Below, in pieces: positions 34,113 through 46,420 of a stretch of 64,000 bases of DNA. How positions within the stretch are numbered: the first letter of the stretch is position 1; every line of letters starts with the position of its first letter. The DNA comes from Eucommia ulmoides (taxonomy: Eukaryota; Streptophyta; Magnoliopsida; Garryales; Eucommiaceae): contig CM028338.1 in NCBI GenBank assembly GCA_016647705.1, positions 34,415,176-34,479,175 of the forward strand, written 5' to 3'. The translations under genes and the position numbers were made by a program. The notes below the pieces were generated by a model. It saw only the letters and a program-made list of their open reading frames with translations, had not been told where the DNA came from and made no database searches.

Positions 34113-35258
34113 ATGGCATCGAAAGGCAATCTCGAATCTCCCCGCACGGCCCAGATGGCTCGAATGCAAGAAAATATCGAAATGCTAATGGAAAATATCA
34201 ATGAACTAAGTCAACGCCTCAGGGGATGCCTGTTCCCCTATCTAGTGGAACTCCCATGACTGAATCGCCAAATAAAAATCTTCCATGTTTCGAGACGAAG
34301 AATTTAATGCTGAATTCGAACCCTATTGGCTCAAGCTTCTCGGTGCCGATTTACTATAGACCTCAAATGGGCCTTCATCCCTTTTCATATAGTGCGCCAA
34401 CATATCCCAGCCAATGGCATGTCTATCAAACCTTACCCGAAGGCCCTGCCCCTTGTACCGCAAATCCTTATTCACCCAGAAAGGGTTGTTACTTTACTGA
34501 ACGATCTAAATGCCAATCAATCAGCCCCGACCATCGAAACCAAAAATAGGAAAGAAAAGAATGGACCCCCTCCAGCCTGGGTTCTGAAAATGGAGAGATT
34601 GGAGATTACCGCAGAAGAGTTGAAAGGAGAAAAGCCTTCCAAAAAAATGGCAAGGAACTATCAGCATCACCCTGGGTAGTGTATCCGAAAAACTTCGTAG
34701 TCCCAAAGTTCACAAAATATGATGGTACTGGCCCCCTAGAATGGCATGTCAACATCTACATATAGGAATTGACAGTTCACACTCATAATGAAGATTTTTG
34801 CTTGATGTTTCGTTCATCGTTAAAGGGACCAGCCATTAGTTAGTACACAACTTTGGAGCTACCGCAGATTAAAACCTTTAAAGACCTAGTAGAATATTTT
34901 TGTGAGCAGTATGTGTACAACAAAGATGTTGCACTAGATTCCAATACCCTGTGCTAGACTCTAAAGAAAAAGGAAGAGAGCTTTTGGAGATACACTGCTT
35001 ACTGGAGGGAGGAGGTTGTCAAAGTCGTCCCTCGATTGAGTGAAAAGGCACAGTTACAGATATTCAAATCAATTTAGTTGCTGACGTTCTATCAGGGTCT
35101 TTCGAGTATAAAGGTGGCTTCTTTTGGTGAGGCAATCAAGCAAGCCAAAGTGATAAGGAGTGGAAAGATCGAAAGGACCTTGCCCAATCCGACAAAGGCC
35201 AGTTCCGCCAAAGAAGAAAGAAAATGTGGTAGCCCTTGTCATTTCTTGTTCGCTATAT
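34113..35258 (+). pseudogene. Tat/Ogre gag
   Basis: An ATG at 34113 opens MASKGNLESPRTAQMARMQE, followed by a frameshift to a proline-rich stretch with YPSQWHVYQTLPEGP. The conserved core then reads FVVPKFTKYDGTGPLEWHVN, SSLKGPAIS, FKDLVEYFCEQYVYNKD and KKKEESFWRYTAYWRE, which is the retrotransposon gag (capsid) domain in its Tat/Ogre form. Several in-frame stops are present (for example near 34765 and 34957). The sequence breaks near 35258 where a minus-strand Athila LTR begins. Confidence 0.85.
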
Positions 35259-35259
35259 T

Positions 35260-36557
35260 TTAGCGCTTTGATTTTACTCACTAGTGCATGAGGTCAAGTT
35301 TTAATAAAGTAGATTCGAAGATTGAGTGTCGTCCACAGGGATTTGTCGTAGGATTAGTTAAGTACTACAATTGACATAACTTAATATTATCTAGACGTTT
35401 CAAGATTTGAAATATGTTTGCTAATTGAAAACTAATTAAATCTAAAAACTTGGGATTAATTCTATGAAAATGGATTGCCTAGGGATTAATTTCGTTCACT
35501 AATACATGTTTGATTTGGTTTAGTTTACATTAACGGTATTTAACCTATCCAACAATCTAGGTATCGTAAACTCACTCACTACCTCTCCCGAGTGTAAAGT
35601 GAATGAATATGCACTCGTGTCAACACTGATATCCCTATTTAGCGTCTAAACGAGTACATGAGTCTTGACCCAACCTTACGGATTTCACACATTCTAATAA
35701 TCTCCCGAAACATTAGAACGTCTCGTTATGTTTAACCCTAGTCCGAATTCGGGGATATCTCTCTCGAGTGTCAAACCCCATATTCTCAAACCAACCATAA
35801 TACCATACAAAGCATACTATAGATGTAATAAAACGGTAAACACAATCGGATAAAGATGAACAACCGGTAACGAAACATGGATTCACTCAAACATGCATGT
35901 TCATGAACTAATCAATCCCTAGATAATAACTATTTAGCCACACATGATCATAACCAAATATTCATTAAAACATGCGAATATCATCATCATACAACCAATG
36001 AAATTTAGAAACAAAGAAAGAATGACAAATCTATAAAGTGGATGGTTCTACATTTGCAAAAACCGCTCCGAGATCGTTTCATCTTCTTCAAATGAGCTCT
36101 CCTATTCTGAGGTCTGATCTAGGGCTTCTTGTAAGTCTAAAAAACGTCCTAGGCAAGGATGGAAGTAAGTGGATACACATAAAGGTCAAAAATGTCCTAA
36201 AAATATCTTTGTCAGCTGTTACTTGATCGCTGCAGCAATGTGAAGCATTGCTACAGTGGTAGGAGGTCAGTAGGGCTTCTGCCCTTTCATCGTTGCAGCG
36301 ATCAAAGGCCAGTGGCCTTGTGATGTTGGCGCTGCAGCGATGGGTTTCATCGCTGCAGCGGTGAGGCTGCAGGCTCTCTTTCTGGATCTTTTTCAACGTT
36401 TCTCCACCGACGTCCTACCGATTTGCTTGATTTTCAACCGTTTTCGTTCCTACACTTGATTTACATAAAAGCAAATAAAAAAAAATTAAAACACTACAAG
36501 AATACTCAAAAACTATCAAATTTGGCTTGAAAATATATAGGTAAATTCAACCTACCA
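35260..36557 (-). mobile_element. Athila LTR (left), minus strand
   Basis: The right edge is ..CCTACCA at 36557 followed by a polypurine-tract complement, so this is a 3' LTR in minus sense. The left edge is placed by alignment with the LTR at 51250 and is approximate. Palindromes of the ATCGCTGCAGCGAT family occur at 36226-36239, 36289-36302 and twice within 36330-36370. Confidence 0.75.
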
Positions 36558-38740
36558 AATACCCCAAACTTGAAATTTTGTTAGTTCTTGAGCAAAACAC
36601 CGTTACACTAAAATAAACTATCACAACTAATTAACGAACTTAAATACTAAAAACATCAAAAACACAAACGAACTAAAAGTAACAATGTGTGAGTTTTGAA
36701 TTCAACTTATCAACCAAAAAAAATTTCCCTCAACGGCCCCCAATCATATCGAGTTCATGAATAGAACACACCATGTGGTATTCTAGAATTTCAACATTCA
36801 ATATCAGTAAACGTCATTCTAGATCCATTCCAAGTGTGTTTGCAAAAACTCAATTATACAACCATCCAAAGACCGAATTGGATTATTCACCAACCAAGCT
36901 CATGACTTAAACCATAAAGCCATAGGATATCCATATGTCAGACTGGGTTCCACTCTCCACTAATATAGGCTTAGAAATTCAAAAAGATCAAAAAGACTTT
37001 GTTCAGTTTTGTTAATTGGCCAAGGGTATATAGAATTTTGCTAGTCCTCGAGCAAAACACTCACACTAAAAGTAAAAAACACAACGAAATTAACTAACAC
37101 AAACAACCTAAACACAAATAATATAAACATAATGATATGCGAGTTTTGAATTCAGCTATCAACCAAAACATTTTCGCCTCAACAACCCCCAATCATATCG
37201 AGTTTAGGTGGTAAAACGCAGCATGTGATGTTCTAGAATTTCGACATTCAATAATGGTAGACGCCATTCTAGATCCTTTAAACGTGTTTGTACGAAACTC
37301 AATAATATAACTATCCAACGATCGGATTGGATTATCTATCAACGAAACTCACGACTTATACCAATAAGGATTAGGATATCCATACACCTGACTGGGTTCC
37401 ACTCTCCACTAATATATGCTAAGCAATACAAAAAGATCAATAGGTCTTGGTTCAGTTTGGAACATTTGGCCAAGGGTATATTGGGAATATAAAACGGGTT
37501 AACGTCGTTAACTCAATAGTACCCAAGGCACAACACTTGGCACAAAATCACTCTTGAACCCCCCATAGATAAATTTGAAACAACTCTGAACATACATTTT
37601 AAGACCAACGTACTCACTTGTCAAAAGAAACGGAATTGAACTATATTTACATATGTGTTTTTTTTTTAACACATACAACACCCCCAAACTTATTCAATTA
37701 TTACAATTTTACGGGTGTGGTTAAAATGAAAGAAAAATGACAAGTGGGTACTCGAATACCAAACCAATCAAAAGTTCGCACTAAACCCAACTGCTCACTT
37801 CAAGTAGTGTAAACAAATGCTAACTTGATTTCACTTAAATTATGCCTTAGGTTTAGCAATAACGGTTTAGAAAGAATTCAATTGGTCAGGGTAATTGTTA
37901 TGTGTTTAGAATTAAAACGACATTATAAGTTTCGACAAGGTAATGAGAGATAAACATTTTACAAGGTAAGCTTGAAAGGCTCAAGTGACAAAATGAATGC
38001 CTAACCTGAACTACCTCACCTAGGATTTCGCCTCAAGATTCCCCCAATCAGGTTCTAGAATTCCTTAAATTGTCATGAGTTTGGCTAATCGATAATCAGC
38101 CTCAAATCAATTGAATAGCTATACATTGAGTCTACGTGCTCGTGCAAATTAGGATCCACAATAACTTTTACTAAAATGACATGCCAAGCACACAGAATAC
38201 ATATGAATGGGCATTACCCTTAACCATGAAAAACAACCAGGGAATAATTTCATCATCGGGTATTGGCCCAGATGAACGCAAAACTCAGCACATGCACAAC
38301 ATCTACAAACATAAACACATCCTACACTAAACAAACATGCATACAATAAACTAAACTAACACAATAAAACATACTAAACATACTACACATAACCCGCAAA
38401 TTTAAAATGGACAGTGTTCAGAATATCCCAATCATCAATCTTAACATTTAAAATAAAGCATGCCAACGAATGGGGTTTAGAACACGTACCTGGGAGGTAA
38501 GAGAATCTCGCCTCCAAATCAAGTCGCCAGTTTCGGGTCTAATTTATTTTTGACTTGGGTTGCCTCCCAAAAAGCGCTTGGCTTATTATTTTTCGCTGCC
38601 AAAAGCAATGTTCTTTCATGCCAACTAAGTACATGAGTCGGTGAAGAGTCTTGGTCAAAGCTCGAGCTCTACAATGCCACATCTCGCCAATCTTGAGGGT
38701 GTACTGAACCAAGACCCATATGTGCAATTGTATGACACTC
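36558..38740 (-). mobile_element. Athila 3' untranslated region, partly duplicated
   Basis: Positions 36558-37027 and 37028-37480 are two diverged copies of the same 450-470 bp (both contain the cccccaatcatatcgagtt-like and tctagaatttc blocks). Further on, to 38480, the sequence matches 6600-7550 and 40010-41240. Near 38555-38600 the minus-strand text aagcgctttttgggaggcaa, a hallmark of the region after Athila pol, directly precedes it. No protein gene is left. Confidence 0.7.
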
Positions 38741-38758
38741 CCCAGCAACGGCGCCAAA
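38741..38758 (-). promoter_or_regulatory. Athila primer binding site, minus strand
   Basis: In minus sense TGGCGCCGTTGCTGGGGA follows the LTR end ..GTGCTACCA by a few bases. It is the best-preserved Athila primer site in the window, one base from the usual form. Confidence 0.88.
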
Positions 38759-38762
38759 AATT

Positions 38763-40009
38763 TGGTAGCACGTAAATTACATCGCTACTTTCACCGCAAG
38801 TGTACGGGTCAAGTTTTAGTATAATGGGAAGAGTATAAGTTGTCGTATCTATAGGGATTGTTTTAGATTATCATTTAGTACCGTAATTGTCATAACCTAA
38901 CTTTATTTAGGCGATAAAAATGTAGTTTTTTATAATAAATATACTAAATTAATTATCTAATTAAACTAAGTAATCTAAAATACTAATATAGTGGTATGAA
39001 GTTTATGGGAAATTATTTCCTAGGGATTAACTTCGTTCAGTTAAACGTGTTCATTTTAATCTAGTTTACATTAATGGCATTCATCATATCCGACAATTTC
39101 GGTATCAAAATCTCATTCACTACCTCTCTCGAGTGTAAAGTGAATGAATATGTGATTTTTCATCAATGCCGAAGTCCCCCTTGAGCATCTATACGACACT
39201 TGGTCACATTAGTCTCGCCCCAACATCACGAATTGCACACTTTCTAACTTTCTCCCAGGTTATTAGATCGTCGCATTGTGTTTAAACCATAGTCTAAATA
39301 CAGGATTAACTCTCCCTAGTGTCAAACCCCGTATTCTCAATATATCTAAACAAGCATATAAACATGAAATAACGGTAAACACAATCGAGTAAACAAGAAC
39401 AACCGTTAACAAAACATCGATTTATTCAAACATTATTTTCGTGAAGTACATTAAGCCCTAGACAATATATGTTTAGCTACTCATGGTCATAACCCTATAT
39501 ACAACTAGAAACAAGCTAAACATATTCACAACATTCAACCAAACTATGATAGAAACGAGGAGACTAGCCGTTATCCGAAGATTCATCGCTAAAACCGCTT
39601 CGAGAACGCTTCCTTCTCTTAGCCTTGGTGCTCTTCTATTGGTTGAATGGCCTTAGAGCTCTCAAGACTCCTGAAAATGTATAGCTTTGTTTAGGGAGAA
39701 GAGGGACGATATTTATAGAATTCAAAATATCTCAAAATATCTAAAATATCCTAAAATATCTGGCACTTGACCGCTGTAGCGGTGGATAAGTCGGTAGGAT
39801 TCTAGCGGATGACCGCTATAGCAGTGGAGCTCTCTGCATTTTGACCGCTGCAACGGTGGAGCTTTAGCAAACTCTCTGTATTTTCATCACTACAGCGGTG
39901 GATGTAGGCTCTGAATATGGCCTTTTTGCTCGTTTTCTCCACCGTTATAATAAATTCTCAAAAACTACCAAAACCGACTTGGGAATAAATAGATAAATTA
40001 CACATATTA
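38763..40009 (-). mobile_element. Athila LTR (middle), minus strand
   Basis: It serves as 5' LTR for the short left interior (primer site at its left) and as 3' LTR for the gag-pol interior on its right. U3 palindromes of the ACCGCTGTAGCGGT family lie at 39770-39783 and to about 39905. A TATA box follows 53 bp downstream in transcription sense. The right edge is degenerate (cacatatta for cacctatca), and the adjoining 3' untranslated region starts about 450 bp in, marking a deletion. Confidence 0.78.
39710..39717 (-). promoter_or_regulatory. candidate LTR TATA box
   Basis: On the minus strand TATAAATA lies downstream of the palindrome cluster, at the place expected for the U3 core promoter. 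The LTR at 51250-52586 has a similar arrangement: tatatatt near 52229-52236, about 30 bp from its palindrome at 52265. Confidence 0.5.
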
Positions 40010-41245
40010 GTATATAGGGAATATAAAACAAGTAAATGTTATTAACTCAATGATAACCAAGGCACAACGCTTGGCGCTCAATTACAATCGTACCCTAAAA
40101 GATCAATTCGAAACAACCCTGAACTAACATTTTAAAACGTTATACTTACTTGTCAAAAAAAACAAAAATAGAACTATATTTACATATGGTTGTGCTTTTA
40201 TATATATATATATATATATATATCACACCCCCAAACTTATTTGATTTGTATAATTTCACGGGTGTGGAGATACAATAGAAAAATGAAAAGTGAGTACTTA
40301 AATACCGAACCAATCAAAAGTTCACTCAAAACCCAACCGCTCACTTCAAGTAGAATAAACAAATTCTAACTTGATTTTGACTCAATTTATGCCTTACGTT
40401 TAGCAACAGAGGTTTGGAAAATGTTTAATTAGCCAGGGTATTAGTTATCTGTTCAGAATTGAAACGGCTAAGAGGCTTCGACAGGATAACGAGGGATAAA
40501 ACATATAGCATGGAAGGCCTCAATGGCTCAAGCGATCAAAATGAATGCCCAAATCATATCTCCTGAACTACCTCACCTAGGCTTTTGCCACGAATTTTCC
40601 CCAATTAGGTTCTAGAATCCCAAAAATTATCATAAACTTGGCTACTGGATAATCGACATCAAATTGATTGCATAGCTTGTACATTGAGTCTACGTACTCG
40701 TGCAAATTAGGATCCACAATGACTTTTACCAAATCGAAATATCAAGCACACGAAACACACATGAATGGGCATTACCCTTGACGTCAACAAACAACTAGGG
40801 GATAATTTCATCATCGGGTAATAGCCCAGAAGAACTACAAAACGCAACACACAAAAACTACTACTTCAAACATAAACACATTTATACTACTACTAAACAA
40901 GCATGCATACATTTCACTAAATAACTACAACACAACAATTAACTACTAAACATGCATGAACAAAAACAACAATTTAACTTAAACTATAAAATGTTTAACA
41001 ACTATTAGAGTTAACTACATAACCAACATAATGTCTTCAAACTAGAAAACACATACAATACTTAAGGCATACAAAATAAAACATAATCATCCAAAAACAT
41101 AACATAAACATCCTGCATACAAAACAACATAGACATCCCCCCAAACTTAGATTGGTTAGTGTCCATAATGACCCATCAGCGATCCCAACAACAGGCATAT
41201 AGCATGATGACGATAAGGGTTGTAAACACGTACCTGGGAGGTGAG
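40010..41245 (-). mobile_element. Athila 3' untranslated region of the gag-pol copy
   Basis: It is a third copy of the conserved 3' region (compare 37465-38490). A (TA)n run sits at 40200-40222. No gene. It ends near the acgtacctgggaggtgagac text at 41228-41248. Confidence 0.7.
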
Positions 41246-41699
41246 ACATTAAAGTCTCACCTCCTACTGACCATCATGAGGAATGTCATCCTCACTGCCG
41301 TCATGGTGGGATAGATTGTGTGGTGGTTATTAAAGATGTGCCAGGAATGGGGGCATCGCGGGGTAGCCTCTCATATCATAGCCTGCCTACATTCCGAAGT
41401 AATACAGAGCCTGATGCATCGTCTGGTTATATTGCTCCAGGTACACTCGAAATACAGCGTTTTCATTGCGAATTTGATATTGCTCATTTCAAATGGCAGT
41501 GGCATCTAGTTGAAGAGCCTAAAGTTGTTCCCCCTGATATACCACCTGTTGATAAAGACTTTCCAATGTGATTTTTGCTCAGACAGGAGCCTTGAAACTT
41601 TGGGCCACAAACGGCCCTACTTCTTCTTCCTCTTAGCCCTCAGGTTCGTTGTTCCATATTCGTTTCATGTTAGAGAAATCGATAGGTCTCTTAGGGCGG

Positions 41700-42450
41700 G
41701 TCAATCTATCTTCAAAGATTACCACAACCACTTTCCAGAATAGCTCAGTGAGAAGAGAAGTGAAAGACAGGCTGGTTTTAGTGTTTTAGATTGCATATTG
41801 GATGGCAGAATTGATGAGAAAACTGACATTCAATGGCTTGCCAGTCTCAATAGCATACAGAATTGGTAACATCTATCAAATGAGACGTCGGGTGCAGGTT
41901 AGCGCATATGAACTAGAACCAAAATTTTAAAAAAATTTGCAAGTACCTGGATGAAAAAATAGCGATATCTGGTCCCGTATGTAACCAACGCATATTGCCG
42001 GAACATAGCGTCCTGATGACCATTTCTAAATCTTCATGTTCTATGTCTTCATCTGAATCTTCTTCTGGTTCCTCAAGAAGTAACCCAAGTAGCTCGTTTA
42101 TTGTTTCAGCTTCAAACTTCACCACACAAGTCCGAACCCTGGTCCAGTGGTTATCAGCTTCAACAGCATTGGCAAAGAATTGACGAACCAAAGTTATATC
42201 GCCTGGGCCCGGCTGTCTACACAAACGCTACGAACTTCTCTCCCAAATCACATTGGCAATTTCATCCAGAAGTTCATTTATTTGACAAAGTCGCACTCAC
42301 GAATGCAATTACGACTGTGCTCAAACTGATTAAAATATTGCTCCTCTCGTTTTGAAACGAATCGGCTTGAGTCTTAATCCAAGGCAGGATCGCTGGATCG
42401 TGAACCGGATCCTCGCCCCTTTGACGTTTTGCGACTACTTTCTTTGGCAT
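41700..42450 (-). pseudogene. env-like / plant transposon-protein domain gene
   Basis: On the minus strand an ATG at 42450 opens MPKKVVAKRQRGEDPV, matching the MPKRVAK start of the + strand copy at 2015. After frameshifts the text NEEQYFNQFEHSRNCIREC and then, from 42224, GDITLVRQFFANAVE and VVKFEAETINELLGLLLEE follow. These are the typical blocks of the putative plant transposon protein domain. It lies between integrase and the 3' untranslated region, the env-like position of Athila. It is broken by frameshifts and stops, and its biochemical role is unknown. Confidence 0.7.
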
Positions 42451-42808
42451 AGTTTCATTTCAATTCAACACACAAAAACCGGCCACCAAATCACAATGGA
42501 TCATCACAAATGAACAAATGAGACCAACCCTTCAAGAACACCAACAATCCCCAAATGCACACACAAATCACAAGATTTCAACACAAAATGCATAAACGTG
42601 TCAACAAATCTTGGATCTGACTAACTAACCACCAACAAAGTGTATTTCACCAAACATGAACCCAAAATCTCAATAGCATAAAAATCGCAATAGGGGTTCA
42701 AGGGTTCAACATCAACATTCCAATTTGTCAGCCAATCTTCAAATAAACAAGCAAATCATAACAATATTGTTGCACACAAGTTTAATGTAGTTTCAAAACA
42801 ACACTTAC
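42451..42808 (-). other. candidate intron or leader before env-like gene
   Basis: A donor-like CAT|GTAAGT occurs at 42808 on the minus strand, 358 bases before the ATG, close to the 370 bases of the other copy. The acceptor just before the ATG has lost its AG, so only the donor is supported. Confidence 0.3.
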
Positions 42809-43038
42809 ATGATGAATTTTTGAGTGCGCAATGGTTGTAAATGGAAGATCTTGCCTCTTTGAACTCTAACCCTAGAACCAACGAATTGAGGGTTTGAAAT
42901 GCGATTTTGTGGTTGATTGGTGGTGGTGATCTTTATTTTTGAGTATCGAATGATGGATTTTCAGGTTTGAATTGGTTTGGGAGAAATATTTGAAGAGTTT
43001 CAAGAGTTAGGGTTTGAGATTTGCGATTTAATGAAACA

Positions 43039-43232
43039 GCGCCCCTATTTATCAAAACAGGGGCGCCATCGCTGCAGCGATGGGTTTCATCGCTACATCG
43101 CTGCAGCGATGAAAGTCTAGTGGGCCTTCTATTTTATCATGGTTGCAGCAGTAGTCTCATTCACTACAGCGATAGAACAGAAGAAGATTTTCTGCTTAAT
43201 GGTCGCTGCAACGATAGACTTCACCACTGCAG
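43039..43232 (-). promoter_or_regulatory. palindrome cluster and TATA-like box before env-like gene
   Basis: Palindromes of the ATCGCTGCAGCGAT family lie at 43068-43081 and, with changes, up to 43232. On the minus strand GATAAATA (43053-43046) follows directly and is enclosed by a perfect 8-bp inverted repeat (gcgcccct 43039-43046, aggggcgc 43059-43066). The spacer has the same order as 1080-1464 on the + strand. Confidence 0.45.
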
Positions 43233-43399
43233 CGATGAAGGCTATAATATTTTCTTTTGGTTTCTCTGTATTTTTTTTTTTCAAAAGGCTAGCCACTGCT
43301 TGACTTCCATTCCATTATTTCATCACATTCAAGATCATATACCTTACTCAAATGTCCTAGCTCCTCCATTCACTCACAAACTCACTTCGTGATCACTTC

Positions 43400-44240
43400 A
43401 ACCTCCAAAAAGTTACTATATCAAAAATTAGAGAAAACCAATCCCGTGGGTTGTATATGGCGTTTGCTTTAACGTCCCTAGCTGGACTTAGTAGACATCC
43501 ACATCAGTCGTCAATAAGGGAGATACTCTCCACAACTCATTCTTCATTCCCAAAATAGTACTTGATTTTCTCCCCATTGACTCGGAAAATCCGTCCGTTG
43601 TTACCTTCTAATTCGACGGAGCCGAATGGAAATACATGCTTGATCCAGAACAGTCCAGACCATCTGGACTTCAATTTACCGGGAAAGAGTCTCAGCCGAG
43701 AGTTGAAAGGTAAAACTTGTTGTCCCGGGCTGAACTCCCTCCTAACGATGTTCTTGTCGTGTCATCTCTTGGTTTTATCTTTATACAACTTGGTGTTCTC
43801 ATATGCCTCGTTCCAGAATTCTTCCATCTCATTGAGTTGAAGGAGACGTTGTTTCCCCGAAGCATTGAGATCAAAATTTAACTTCTTTATCACCCAATAG
43901 GCACAGTGCTCTAATTCAACCGACAAATGGCATGATTTCCCAAACACCAATTGATACGGTGACATATCGATCGATGTTTTAAAAGTCGTACAGTATGCCC
44001 ATAGTGCATCGTCTAATTTCACTGCCCAATCCTTACGGTTAGAGTGAACCGTCTTCTCCAAGATCTATTTTATTTCTCGATTGGACATTTCGGCTTAGCC
44101 GTTTGTTTGGGGATGGTAAAGAAGCGCCACCTTATGCCGAACTCCATACTTTGTCAGTGAGTATTGAACATTTTATTGCAAAAGTAGGTTCCTTCATCAC
44201 TGATGATGGCTCGAGGAGTTTTAAACCTTGTCATTATGTT
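43400..44240 (-). pseudogene. Athila integrase, core end and C-terminal part
   Basis: Read on the minus strand with frame changes. A 99-residue open piece (44061-43762) has [40 protein letters not shown] and [11 protein letters not shown]-like text with an [12 protein letters not shown] end, the typical Athila integrase core end. Downstream text GQQVLPFNSRLRLFPGKLK and WSGLFW matches the C-terminal DNA-binding region. It is inactive because of several frame breaks. Confidence 0.82.
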
Positions 44241-44243
44241 CTT

Positions 44244-44714
44244 CTAAAGGAATTTCAAAACCACTTTTCCATCATTAGTTGGCGTGGCCACAACCTCAAC
44301 CCACTTTAACACATAATCCACCCCCAACAAGATATACTCTTCACCAAAGAACGATGGAAACGGTCCCATGAAATCAATTCTCCAAACGTCAAAGAGCTCC
44401 AACTCGAGAATGGACGTTAAAGGTAACTCATGCCGCCTCGAGACGTTACCAAACCTCTGGCACAGATCACAGGTTTTTCCAAACATATATGAATCACAAA
44501 AAAGAGTCGGCCAGTAAAAACCTGATTGAAGCACCTTAGCGGTCGTCCGCGTTGCTCCAAAATGCCCTCCACACTGTGATGAGTGGCAATGATAAAGAAT
44601 ACTTGTCATTTTCTCTTCTAGAACACATCGCCGGATGACTTGGTCGATGCACTTCTTAAACAACATCGGGTCATCCCATATATAATGCTTCACATCGAAT
44701 AGGAATTTCTTCAT
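44244..44714 (-). pseudogene. Athila integrase, zinc-binding and core start
   Basis: This 156-residue open frame holds the HHCC zinc-binding module (H44, H51, C82, C85 in [16 protein letters not shown]), then [14 protein letters not shown] with the first catalytic aspartate at residue 114. Residues 1-40 are the connector from RNase H. The frame breaks before the second catalytic aspartate, and the next piece lies in another frame. Confidence 0.85.
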
Positions 44715-45232
44715 TTAGGCACTTGATAGGTCCGGTGATAACACCTTGCACGCGAGATAATTGATTATATCCCGAACCACGAAAGTTTAGCTTCAACATT
44801 GAACAATTGCTCATCCGAAAAAACCTCTGTGATACATGAATCATCACCAAGATCTTCTAGCATAAGCCAAGAGAGATGATCGGCTACCACATTCTCACTC
44901 CTCTTTTTATCTCTAATCTCGGCATCAAATTCCTAAAGCAAGAGAATCCACCGGATTAGACGCAACTTGGCATCCTTCTTTGCAAATAAGTATCGGATGG
45001 CAGTATGGTCCGTATAAATGATCACCCTAGACCCTATAATGTAAGAATAGAACTTATCATACACAAAGACCACCGTCAACATCTCATTCTCCATGATGGT
45101 GTAATTCTCTTTAGCATCATTGATCGTTTTGCTTGCATAGTATATTGATCGAAAAAATTTCTCTTTGTGTTAGCCTAAAACAGCTCTAACCGCATAGTCG
45201 CTCGCATCACACATGATCTCAAAAGGCTGATT
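44715..45232 (-). pseudogene. Athila RNase H
   Basis: With stops, the minus strand reads [53 protein letters not shown] and FDAEIRDKKRSENVVADHLS. These are the D-E-D catalytic regions of Ty3-gypsy RNase H (CDASDYA, the ENEML glutamate and TDH). Stops interrupt the frame at several points. Confidence 0.82.
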
Positions 45233-46165
45233 CTAATTCGAAGTGACTATAATTGGAGCCGAGATCAATTTCTCCTTCATGGCATGGAACGCTCCCACAC
45301 AAGCATTATCAAAAATAAAAGGGGCTTCCTTTTCAAGTAAATGACATAATGGGTTCACCGTTTTACAAAAATCTGTTATGAATCGCCGGTAGAAGCCAGC
45401 ATGGCCTAAGAAACTTCTTATTCGCTTCACATTAATCGGTGGTGGAATTTTATCGATTATCTCAATCTTCACCCGATCCACCTCAAGCCCCTTGGAAGAG
45501 ACCCGATGGCCTAAGACGATTCTCTCCTTGACTATAAAATGGCACTTCTCCCAATTTATAACTAAATATTTCTCTTCACATCGGTTGAGAACAAGTGATA
45601 AGTAGTAGAGGCAATGGTCAAAGATTGAACCAAAGACCGATAAGTCATCCACAAATACTTCCATTATATCTTCTACCATGTTCGAAAAGATAGCCATCAT
45701 ACACCGTTGGAATATTGCCGGAGCGTTCCAAAGACCAAATGGCATACGACGGTAAGCAAAGGTGTCGTACGAGCATGTGAAAGTTGTATTTTCTTGGTCT
45801 TCTGGTGTAATGGCTATTTGATTATAGCCTGAATAGCCATCAAGAAAACAATAGTGGTCATAACCGAAGAACATGAGGGGAAAATGATCGTTCCGTGTGG
45901 CTTTGTTCAACTTTCTATAATCAATACACACTCTCCATCCAGTGATGGGTCATGTGGGAATTAGATTATTCCTCTCATTCTTCACAATAGTCATACCTTC
46001 TTTCTTGGGAACCACTTGTACCGGGCTCACCCATTCGCTGTTCGATATAGCATATATGATTTCGGCATTCAATAACTTCAATACCTTAGCACGGACCACC
46101 TCCTTTATCACTGGATTTTGCCTTCTTTGGTGCTCAATAGAGGCCTTAAATAAGTCCTCCATCAA
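45233..46165 (-). pseudogene. Athila reverse transcriptase
   Basis: The first part (46165-45950) has VIKEVVRAKVLKLLNAEIIY and WVSPVQVVPKKEG. The second, a 232-residue open frame (45931-45233), has MCIDYRKLNKATRNDHFPL, FLDGYSGYNQIAI, FAYRRMPFGLWNAPAIFQRC and catalytic FVDD at residues 93-96. About a dozen codons between HFPL and DHYCFLD are missing without loss of frame, so even the long open piece would give a damaged enzyme. It continues to the thumb/connection text SFLGHAGFYRRFI. Confidence 0.88.
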
Positions 46166-46420
46166 GATTTTTTACATGCAAATAGTCGGGCTAATTTTCT
46201 TGATGTCAGAAATAGACCACGCGAATGCGAATTTGTGCCATTTTAGGATACTAAGCAGCTTGTTCTCTTCTTCTTAAGTCAAAGATGATGAGATGATGAC
46301 CAGATCGGTTGAGTTCTCCCCCAAGAATGTATACTGAAGATAATCCAGTAATTGCTAGAGAATCAACCCATCGTGAGGTGGATTTGAGGGATCGGGTGAA
46401 CTAACTTTGTCTTCAAAGGT

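Noticed and set aside
41995-42355. Three overlapping + strand open frames
   Set aside because: They are antisense shadows of the minus-strand env-like gene, whose domain text is clear.
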